This document shows positions 13,301-25,300 of a stretch of 64,000 bases of DNA, in pieces (positions within the stretch are counted from its first letter, which is position 1; each line of letters opens with the position of its first letter). The position numbers and the translations under genes were made by a program. The stretch comes from Diorhabda sublineata (lineage: Eukaryota; Arthropoda; Insecta; Coleoptera; Chrysomelidae). The stretch covers positions 31,538,488 to 31,602,487 of the forward strand of contig NC_079480.1 of assembly GCF_026230105.1 (NCBI RefSeq), in the 5' to 3' direction. A model generated the notes under the pieces. That model was not told the origin of the DNA and ran no database searches. It worked only from the letters and a program-made list of their open reading frames with translations.

Positions 13301-16300
13301 AATATATCCAAAGTCCAAAAAACAAGAAAAGATTTTCATATATACACTGTGTCCACTTAAGTTCGCACCTTATTTTTAATATTACGAAAAAAAAAATATT
13401 ATTCTTCATAAAAAGTTCTGTATGTTTTAAAAACTTGAACAAAATCGACGGATTTTGAAATTTTTGGGTCGTATTCGTGGTATGATATAAAATATGAAAT
13501 GGACTCAAGTGCAAAGTACTTTTTTCAATATCGGAAATTATCATCATGAAAATTTATTTAAAATTGTAAGCTATGTTTAACAAAATGTTGATAAACGAGG
13601 TGAAGTTTGTATCTACACTAACTCATCAGACGCGCTGCTGTGTGATTTTTGTAACAAAACCTCTAGAATTGGTCCAAGTTTCACGAAAAAACTCTCTCAA
13701 CGATTAATCAATAATTTACAATATCATTCTTCAGTTCTTTTCAAAAATATAGGTTGTATCCTACGATTCTTCAGGGAAATCTGATGAATTAACATCTGCT
13801 CGTCCTCATCATCGTCTTCTTCTAATGAAAGTTAATGTAGCAACAAATTCATCATCAATAGATTTAAATATTTGTTATTTACTTTTTAAAAATATCGAGA
13901 ACTGAATGAACTCTTATAATTGTAGAGTGAAAGCGTCAACAAAATCACTTGTAACCACGTCCAACGCCAGCTTCTGACAAAATTGACAAAAACACTGTGA
14001 CCAGACGCCCTATCGACACGACATCTCTAAGATTGATATTTTTCCATGCGATTGAACCAGTTTTTGAGCACTTCTCTCACTTTGACTCGTGTTGCTCAAA
14101 TATATAGACACAAACCACTTGTGTTGATAATCGTCTACCACGAAATTTGTTATTGTTGTGCGTATTATTTTGAATGGTTGAAAGTGGAATCAGCCATTTA
14201 CGTTGATTTTGTCCAAATGTTCCAATTTGTTCGATGACTTTCAGCAGACAAATGGCTGTGTACAATTCGGAGTTGACCGTTTCACATTGCTCTAACGTTG
14301 CTGTTGTCACACGACCGGTAGTGCTGAAGAAAAAACCGTTTGCCCCGATGTGTTTGTTGGATTTAGCTCGTCTTGAATGACCCACACAGGTGATTGCAAT
14401 TTTATTCCGTGGTCATATGAGTCTCTCTTGTCAACTCTAAAACAATAAAGCGGTACACAGAATAAACGCGAACATGACGAATATGACGAGCGGATCTAGG
14501 CGACGTGAATTGGGTTTTAAGTTTTGCATAACTATAGGTGCCAGCAAATCTTGAAATACCTTGTATTTCAGCCCATACCAATGTATGGACTGAGAACAAT
14601 TTAGTGAATCCAGAGCTATCGCACTGGACATATCGAAAGAGCTTGACAGGGTTTGGTATGTCAAACCTTTTAAATAGATTAAGATAGTTTGGTTTGTCGT
14701 TCTTACTTATCGACTGACTGACGTAGCTTTTTTAAAGACCCATCCAGGTCCTTATCGATGGTGACATACCTCAGAAAGGTTTTAGTGTCAACGCTGGTGT
14801 TCCCCAGGGATACATCTATCAATCTACCATCTATCTCCTGTACATTAACGAATCACATAAATTCAAATAAACTCGACTAACACTGAAATCCATAGACAGC
14901 TAAAGATTATCCCTACCAATACCGATCGGGAAAGTATTCGTGGGTGGGTGGAAGTATTTTGATTGAGGTTAACGTAGAAATGATCCAGGGTGCTGTTTTT
15001 GAAAAAGATGCTGGTTCTAGAGCTGAGGATTTGGTCCTATTTGGATTTAAAAATCACCGTCACCGCAAATTTGCTTGTTGGGTGTTAAGGTTTGGAGCAA
15101 TATTCTTGGTATAGTCACGTGGCCGAATTAGCTAAGGCATCTTCACAAAAATTTGGAGCTTTATACTTCGTAACATCTTCTAATTCTCTATAAGGCCCAA
15201 AGTCGACAATCTTTGCAATATTGCTAGCACATTTTGGGCTCGTACTCGGAGGAGGCTCGACAAAATACCAAAGATAGCAATTTGACTTATAGGTGATCCA
15301 GATTTGACCAGAAACTCGGAAAGGTTAGAGCATAAAAGAAAACTGTTTTAACTCTGTTTTACAAATACAACAGGCAGACGTGGCTCTAAAGTACCGAGTT
15401 CACTTGCAGACGCCTAGAAAGTCCAACTATCGTGAGATCTTTTTTTGTCTAAGTGCAAGCCCGTGAAATCAGTTATAACGGCACCCTGATCACTACAACC
15501 TATTAAAGTTGAAGATCAATATCCACCACAGGCATCTCCACACGGCAGGGTCCACTCGAACTACTCGAGTGTTATACCTCTTGTACCTGGTTTTTACATA
15601 AAAAGAAGTTGGCAATAACTTATTTTTCACTTATCTCTTCGTCGGCTAGTTTCTCTAAATATTTTTCTTGTTGTTCTCAATACATGAAAGAATGAAAATA
15701 AAGGTACTATTATCACTTTCCTCAAATTTTTAGAATTGGTACGGTACTTGGGTAACTGTAGGAGCAGAATAAATTGAGTATGTGCGCACTCAGAAATTAA
15801 AAAGAGATATTTGAATATAATGTTTAGAATTATAATTTCTAGTGGAAGGTATAGAATATCAGTCAAACGTTTTTATCAGCCCTCAGTACTTACTGTCTTC
15901 AGTTCTGAAGTCTGAGCATATTTCTCATTGCATTTTACAAGACCATTACCTTTAAGTCTCAAATTTCTATCTTCTGACATTTCCATTTCATCGCTAAGTA
16001 CCAATTCGTGTCCCCGTTTTCGTTCCGATGGTTTGTCATTCAATATGGGCTCCACTGTCACCAATTCAAAAATATTATTAGTACGGTTGAGTATCTAGGA
16101 AATGTAAAACCAAAAGTTATGAATGGTGCACGAAGTGAAACTAAAGCATCAGTTCTACATTTTTTTATTCGTAAATGAATTTTGTCAAAAAATATTTTTA
16201 TGAATATCTAATAATCATGAAATTATCTATAATCGAAGAACTATGAATAATGTGTATTTACAACAGCCGGATAATACAGTCACATATTTCCACGAATAGG

Positions 16301-19300
16301 ATTGTTGAAAATACCTTTCAATAAACATGAAATCGTCAAGTTTATAGCTTATAAAATTGTAAACCTTGTTTTTTGTATTAATAAAGTTTTTGAAAGCGAA
16401 TTTTCGGAAGTTAAAAATATAATTGGCGCAGTCGGAGTAGGATTTGTGCGGTCGCGAATTTTACGCATAATGCGGTGATAGACCCGACTACGTATTTTAA
16501 TACAGAAGAATTTGAATAAAGAAGAACAGGATCTGAAAATACCTCCGTTATTTTACATTCATAAGGATGGAGGAGTTACATGAAGAAAAATCTAGATTAT
16601 TCTAAAAATTAATACGGAAAAAGGATCATATTTTGTAAACATGTGTCAGCGTTTATTTTATTATAAAATTGGATCGTTGAAAATACCTTTCAATTAACGT
16701 TAGTAATTCATTTGTGAAATTAATTAAGTTCATCAGCTTATAAAATTTAAACAGTGTTTTGTTTGTATTAATGAAGTTTTTTAAAACGAATTTTCATAAG
16801 CTAAAATTATAATTGGCGCAGTCGGGATAGGATTCGTGCGGTCGCGCACTATGCGGGAATATTTTCTCTAAATAGAAATGTTTCACAATATTTTTTCGTC
16901 AGAAAATTTTAGAAAGCGTTAAAAGCATCAAATCAATCAGACAATTTCGCAAAAAAGACTAGTTACTCAAGATGAATCCACACAATTCAGGAACATAGAA
17001 GCACCAATTAATATCAAAGGACAATAAACTATCCTTATCATAAAAACAAACATTTCATAATCAAGGTAGAATGAGACAATCAAAAAGAAGAGAAGTGACA
17101 AACCGTGAAGGAAATAACAAAAAACCTGGAAAAAAGTGGACTGAGCTAGAGACGGGTCAAATATGAAGAAAATAGTTAAATGGAGAAGAAATTTCACCTC
17201 TACATCTGATGTAGAAGAGGTTGCGCATAAGTACAGTGAGTAGAGTCTGTTCTCTAGTATTTAATATTTTGCAGAAATTATGTACAATTAAAAAATTGGA
17301 AAATGAATTCTTTAGGAAGAGAAAATTCTCTGATAAAAGGTCCAAATCTCAATGTCCATTTATTACTTCAATTTAACTTTGATAGTTATAGTTATATATA
17401 CATCATCATCATCAAGCCTTTCAATACTTTGGATTATGGCTATCGCTTTAAGCGCTTTAAAATCGTTTCTTGAGGAGGATTACTCCTCGTTTTCTATGTT
17501 TGTTTTCTTTATAGTTTATTGTTTGTCTTGACTGCTTTTGTTATTAACTTCCATTCCTTTCTGTACCGGCATTTTGCTCTCTATATTAAGTGCTTTTATG
17601 TCTCCTCTATTCCGTTTCTGCCTTCTTTGACTTGTCTCTTCTCCTTTGCCACAATGGGATCCATTGCTTTATTCTTTTGACCATTTCAGTTGGTTTTTTT
17701 CTCATTATATGCCCAGTCCAGTTGAGTCTTTGTGCTTTTATGTATATAACTATATTTTCTTTCTCCAGCTCTTTTTCTATATCTTCGCTTTTCTTCGCTT
17801 CCCTCCCGCTCTTCTGTGTTAGGTTTGGACCTGTTATAGTTCTCATCATCTCTCATTAGGTTCTTCTAAGTTCTTTCTTGTATCCTTTTTCCTTTCCTTT
17901 ATCCTGTCTCTGGAAGTTTGTCCCAACGTTATTTCTAGATAGATAGTTATATATTACATAACATAATTTTTTTGAAATATCGAATATTGATTGGGAACTT
18001 CAAAGAAGTTGTGGTATATTTCGAAAACTTCGAGGAATCTATTTTTGTTGCAAAGAAATCACAAGGTGATTTTTGATGGATATAAACGTTATTCATGTAG
18101 AGTAATTTAACACTATATCTTTTTGTGTAAGCACGTGGTATTGAAGTTAGCAATTTATTAGCTATGCATAGTTGTAACTGTTCATTATGATCACTGAATA
18201 TATCAAAAAATCACTTTCCCCTCCTCTTTGAAATCAAAATATTAGTATGATAAACAAACTTACCGATCCAAATTTAAATGCGATCAATGGTCTAACTAAA
18301 TCGAACCAATTTGTTATCTTTTTTCCCACTAGATCCGGAAGGATGACCATCAATGAATTTCCTATGCTTCTTACAATCATATCTGAACTAAAAAAGAAAA
18401 TAAATAGGATTTGAATATCATCATTCAATTATATATAATATTAAGTGGATACGCTGCTATCTGAAGAAGTAAATTAGCTCTAACAAAGATTTATAGACCT
18501 TTCAGGCACTAGGAGATTATCCTTCTTCATCAAAAATTTAAGAGAAAACTATTACATGAATTGTGCAATTTTTAAAGGAAGAATAACGAGGGATAAACGC
18601 TTCCAAATAATAGTAGGGTCTTCCTTGTCAAAATAGGCATTTACGTATACGATAACGCCCTACAAATGCAGTCGTTTTTGCCTTTTCTCCCTTTACCTTA
18701 ATAAGCAACGATACTTAAAAACTTTTCTGTTGTTGCTTTATTTTTTAGACTATCTAAAAAACATTTGCAATTGACCGTCTTGAATGTTTTGTCGACGCAA
18801 AAAATCTTACTGATTCTGTTTAAACTGCGTCACTGAATCCTAGAAAATGATCATTCCAATTCGCTTTTTGTTCAAAGCGAACCAACGCGGCACCAAACGC
18901 GCGGATAATTCTTCAGTCAGAAGGATACCAATTGATGAGATTTTTGTATTCAACTGCTAAAAATTGTACTGACTTTTAGAACCGCCGTCGGTCATATCTC
19001 AGGAACCGATTATATCAAAGCTTTAAGAAAAAATATAACATAAGTGGCCCCGAGGAATACGTAGAAATTATTTTCATAATTTTAGGTCCGCCACTAGAGG
19101 GGGGCGTATTTGCCGAAAACTTCGACTATTGTATATACTTAATTGGGTAAATTTAAAAAAAAATGGGTTTTTCAATTCACTATTTACAAATACACCCTCT
19201 AGTGGTGAACTTATAATTCTGAATTTCCACGTGTTCTTCAGTCAACTTCTGATATAATTTTTTTCCGGAGCTGTAATACAATCCGTTCCTGAGATTTGTT

Positions 19301-22300
19301 TAACTCCTCTTCCATAGACGTACTGACTTTTAAAAACGAAATTTAATGTCAACCCAATGCTCCAATTTTGTCCATTTTCAAAAAAATTCTCACAAAGACT
19401 TTTACGAATATCAAACAGAAATTAAGCGTCAAAAATGGAGGAAATATTTATGAAAATCTTTTATAGTATGGAGAAATATATTTTCCAACTTATATTGATA
19501 ATCGCTGACATCTTAGTTTGAGATCAAAAGCTTCGGTATTCTCAACATTGTAATATGTAATTGCTCAACCAAAGCTCTCATTATTCAATTTTTGTTTTCA
19601 ATTGTCAGCACTATTTTCAGATCAGTTGTATAAAGTGGACGTTATTTAGTTTCATATTCATAACAGATGATTTGTAGTTGAACTTATAATCTAGTACTTC
19701 TGGAACTACTTGTCTTCTTCTCCTAGTTGTTCCATTTCTAGTTTGATATCATTCTTGTCAACTGATTATATTAAAACTTGAGTAGCTTGTAGCAATTATT
19801 AGATGTTGGTAGCGTACTAAATGAAAACGCTCTGGACTCTAGTGGGAAAAACAAGACTAGATCGAATCAGGAACACTGACATCATGGAACATTGTGGGAT
19901 GCAAAACATCGACAAAAAAAAGATACTGGTAAACCAAGGTGAGAAGAATGAAAGAGAGTAGACTGCCACTCATCAAACTTGAAGGGAAACCAATAGAAAA
20001 AGAGAACCCGGACGACCACCCAAAAGATGGATGGACAGCTGGAAGTCCACCTCTCAGAAACTGATACAGAGAAATCTGCAAAACTAACAGATCATGAGAT
20101 CTTAAAAATGAATAAGAAGAAGAAGAAGGTAGCGTACGACAAACATTTGAAAATGTCTTTGTAATAGTTACTATTTTTCTAAAATGTGAAAGCAACGATA
20201 TTAACGATTTTAAATATTAATTCATATATACTTATAACAATGAAGATTTCAGTTTCAACACGAAAAGTTTGAAATTAGTAGATCAAACGACACCAAAAGC
20301 ATATGGAAAACGTCTTACTGTTTCCAAAGTTCAGAAAAAAATTGATAGCAATTATAGCACAATTCTTTGAAAATATTAATCCCTTGTATTACACAGTTTG
20401 GCCGCATTTTTTAAAAAAAGTTTATGCTACAAAGGTGAATTTACCTTAAGAATTGGAAGACAGAATTCAATGTGACTTTAATGACCTCAAAGCTGAGTCC
20501 TAACTGTTTAGGAGATTGATGGATTGTTTAGAAAAAAAGATAAACTTATGTTATTAGCCTTTTTTTAAATTTTCATCTGGTAATTTTTGTTTAATTAATA
20601 CATTTCTCATTATTTCATACCAGCATCGGTTTTTACTTCATAATTTTCAAATCAAAATATTCCGAAAACGGTACACAGTAACGAGTTTTATCAAAAGTAC
20701 CTTTTTGGTGTAAAATTAAATGTTGTTTCAGTTCACTTGAAATTTTGTGCTTAGTAAATATAATATTGAAAAAGTTATGATCAATACTACTTGGTTAGAA
20801 TAGTGTAATTAGCGCCCTCTATGAAAATCAGATATAAAAATAAATTCATTGGATGTATCAGCTTCAAAAACATATTCGTAAAAAATCTTAATATATTGTT
20901 GCCAGTAGTTGCGGCAAAATCGTAAAAAATGTGATATAAAATTTTTTACTGAGCAAACCCCAAATATTTTTCGGTCTTCTATCTATTCTAGAGACGGGAT
21001 CACCCTTTTCTTTTAAACACCATGTAAAACATTTTATTACATTTTATGTAATATCCTAAACAAAAACCAATAATATAATGCTCAACTTCCATATTTTACA
21101 GATGTAAAAAATATTAAAAAAAAACTAGATGACTTGAGATTGTTCTTTTATTCATTATTTATTTAAAAGCGTCCCTAATCAAGAACGAAACAGAAAAATG
21201 TTTTGATAAATACTTAAATAAAAGTCGAAACGTCAAATTTTATCTTTCTTCCAAAAATTATTAAAAAACCTAATTTCGAAACAGAAGAAACCTGAAATCA
21301 AGAAGATTTAGGAACATAAACATATCAAAAGGTCTGAGAAATAAGAAAATATTTTGATAAAGACTTGAAAAAAAGGCAAAACGTCAAATTTTATTTTTCT
21401 TCCAAAAATTATTAAAAAATCTAATTTCGAAACAGAAGAAACCTGAAATCAAGAAGATTTAGGAACATAAACATATCAAAAGGTCTGAGAAATAAGAAAA
21501 TATTTTGATAAAGACTTGAAAAAAAGGCAAAACGTCAAATTTTATTTTTCTTCCAAAAATTATTAAAAAAACTAATTTCGAAACAGAAGAGACCTAAAAT
21601 CGAGAACAATTTAGATGCATTGGGCGTGAAATAGCACGGCGAAATGCTACTAGAATCAAAATTCATTATGCCTTTATAAAATTGTTCTTTGTCACTTGTA
21701 CTGAACTTCAAAAATAATTCAAATCTTGAAGCATTTACATCACTATATTGTACATTGTAAATTTCATTCGTAAATCTTTGTATTATATCTGTTTTTTCTT
21801 TATTATTAATTAATATAATCAATAAAATATTTTGATACTCTTCATTTTGTATCAATAAATTGTATAGTTCATATGATCCAGCCAAATGTGTATGCCAAGT
21901 CACGAAAAATCATAAACCATTGTGGTGTAAAAGCCCAGCGGCACTATTAAAAGTTGAAGAAAGTTTGAGTCAACATGAAAATAATGAAGAATGTGACGAA
22001 TCAGAGGATGAAAGACATAATTGTGATGATGATAGTTTAGATGAATTATAATAATTATGTTCTGCTTTAGTGAAAACAATTATTTATTGTATTATCTTAA
22101 ATTAATACATTAATTACGATATTTTGATCAACTGAAATAAAAATGAACGCGGGAAAAAATTTTCTATATTTCCTTCGATTTATTTATCCTTTTAAAAATT
22201 TAAATTTGAGATATAAATAACATTTTTTGATAACGACTTAAAGTCTTTATCAATGGCAAATTTTATCTTTCTTTCGAAAATTATTAAGAAAACTAATTTC

Positions 22301-25300
22301 AAAACAGAAGAAACCTAAAATCAAAAAGATTTAGAAACACAAACATATCAAAAGGTCTCAGAAATAAAAAAAATATTTTGATAAAGACTTAAAGGAAAGT
22401 CAAAACGTCAAATTTTATTTTTCTTCCAAAAATTATAAAAAAAACTCATTTTAAAACATGAGAGACCTAAAATCAAGAACATTTAAAAACATAAATATAT
22501 CAAATGGTCTAAGAAATAAGAAAATATTTTGATATAGACTTAAAGAAAAGTCGAAACGTCAAATCTTTCTTCCAAAAATTATTAAAAAAACTAATTTCGA
22601 AACAGAAGAGACCTAAAATCAAGAACAATTTAGATGCATTAAAATAATTATTTAGAAAAATATTAATCAAGCCAATATTTTTTAGAAATATGAGCATCAA
22701 TTCTGATTTAGGAAATGGCAAGATTTTACTAATAGTTAGTTGAATCATCCCTATTGTTTTATTTATATATCACTTAATGCTGGTATTAATTAGTATTCAA
22801 TTAAAATGTTTAAAAAAGTGTCATTTTAATTATTTTCTACTAATTATATTCTACACAATAAGCATGGATTTTTGCCCTCTTCAGTTTTCTCTCTGTCTCT
22901 CTTTCTCTCTCGATCCTCTCCTTCTAATTTTGGCACATTTGAACTACTTGTGAAAAAATAGTTAAGGCGGGTCCATAATCTCTAATAAGTCTATGTTCAT
23001 AGCGAATAAAAACACTTACCCAAAAACAATACAAAATGGAAATATTTCAAATAATACTGAAGCACTTATTGGCAAATGTTTTTCCTCTCTGGTCATCGCT
23101 AAAGATGCTAAAGTGAACGCCCTGTTGTCAAAAGTCAATTGAAACGTAACGTGTACCATATCGAATAATAATTCTTCTCTTACCAACTCAATTTTCATTT
23201 CTTTATGATAAAAATGTCTGGCAACCTGAAACAATAGTAACAATCGGAAGCGCGTGATAGCGATTCTAATACGAACCTATTTTTTTTTCTACTCACTTCT
23301 CTTATCTGTCCCATGGTATAATACACGAATCCTCTTCTTTTACTCCTGTAATGTAACGTCAATCCTTGTTTCGTTTCGTTTTCGCAGATGAAACTCGGAG
23401 CTCGCATTCTCGGATACGAAAATTTCAGATATTCGTGTAAATTATCAAGACCGTTGAGAAAATCTCTCATGTGCCTCCCCAATACTGACAAAACTCTATC
23501 GTATCCATATTGACTCACAAACCCAATAAAAAATACACCCATTTGGTCAGAAAACTCTTTTTCGCTCACTTGCAGGATCTGGAAAAAGGGCATAACCAAC
23601 ATTATGTAAAATCACAAATATTTAGGAAATAAAGGGAATGGCCTATGTCTCAAACTATTTACTCAAGCTATATAGAAATATGGGGAAACCAGAACAATCG
23701 CATTGGGCATATCGGAGGCTTTTGACAGGGTTTGCAACGCCAGCCTTCTTAATAAATTGAGATCGTTTAGTTTGTCGTCCTCACTCATCAACTAGTAGCT
23801 TTCTCAAAGACCGATGGAAAAACAGAATGGTTCAAGGTCAATTCTGGTGCTTTCTTACTCCTGTACTCGACAAAACAGCATGATATATAGTTTAAATGCG
23901 GACCACACCTAAATTCGTAAGCAACAATAGATCACTACCATCGATACCGATCTTGAAAATATTCTGGTGTGGAATGGAAGCAATTTGAGTTTAATGTAGC
24001 AAAGACCCATAAGAATTAGCTAAGGCAGCTTCACAAAAACTTGGAGCCCTCTTTGAGACCCAAAAGCTATATACTCGAATCCTCTACAAAGCCCAAATTC
24101 ATTCGGCTTTGAAGTATTACTCGCACATTTGGAACTCGGCTCCCAAGCATACCCTTAGGATGCTCGACTCAATATAGAAGAGAGAAATTCGACTTAAAGG
24201 CTATTCAGAGTTGACCAAAAACTTAGAGCATAGAAGAAAGGACTCGTTTCTTCGAAAAAGTGTAAGCCTGTGAAATCAGCTATAAAGGCACGTCTTTCCC
24301 AAATACTACTGAAGTTCAAGATCAATATCCATAGGCATCTAGGCAGGAACTAGTTGAGTCGAGTGCAATGGGGTTTGCTCAAAAAAACTAAAAGTGGAAC
24401 TTCATAATCATAAAATTTCCTAGGAATTACTGGAAGATGATCGTGATAGAATTGTGATTATGATCAATTATCCACGAACAAAATTTTGTGCTTCATTTGA
24501 AATTCTTCTTTCTTCAGATTCAACCATTCGGCACTAGGTCCTGTTTTATTTCCATAGCTTCTTCGCTCTGGCTGTGGTACTCGCATTACTACCTTGATGA
24601 GTTACTGAGGCTTCTGATCGACAAATTTGGCAACAATGGCAGCTTCCTGAATTTCAGTTAACTGAGGAGATACTGAGTGAATTTTTACTTCAACTGACCT
24701 CATATTAATTATTGAATCATATGTTACTGACAATTACAGTGACATTGAGTAGGAACTCTGATTCATGCAGGCAAAATGTACAGGGTCCTTTACGACGAGC
24801 TGAATCGATATGTATGTCGTAGGTCAATAGACAAGTTCAGATTTTAGCTAATATCCCAGGATAATAGGCAGTTGGCTGATGGAGAGCCATGCATGCCTAT
24901 TCTCCCGGAGTATTAGCTAAATGCCGGACTACAGATTATTCGTTGAAAAATGACCAAGCGTTTGTTTATTCTACTGGAACTTTAGCTAAAATTCGGATAA
25001 TAGACTATTGGGTTTTCCAGTTTTCAAAGTTTTTAAATTGCGAAATTCGGCACCATTTTCTGAACATCCTATATAAATTTTTGTCAAGACTTCCACAGAT
25101 TTGGAAAGCTGTAAGTCGTATTTGTCCAAATCCTAAAAATATTAGACTTGATTTACTTAAACTTTGAAATATAATTTTTTTAGTGGAGGGCTGCATGTGT
25201 TTCGAAAATCTGAAGTAATTAAAAAATGGTAAACTTCATTTAAAAAAAGTTTCGTCAAAAAAAACAAGTACTTGTAGAATTTTCAGGATCGTCCTAAATA

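Noticed and set aside
17590..17859. 89-codon hydrophobic plus-strand ORF
   Set aside because: Antisense of a LINE C-terminus read on the minus strand, bounded by a target-site duplication.
19857..20195. 112-codon minus-strand ORF
   Set aside because: It is the antisense of the RTE LINE tail and its GAA repeat; the plus strand carries the recognisable GRPPKRW motif.
21201..22650. Regular repeats as a CRISPR array
   Set aside because: Units of 151 bp with no unique spacers in eukaryotic DNA; this is tandem repeat of transposon origin.
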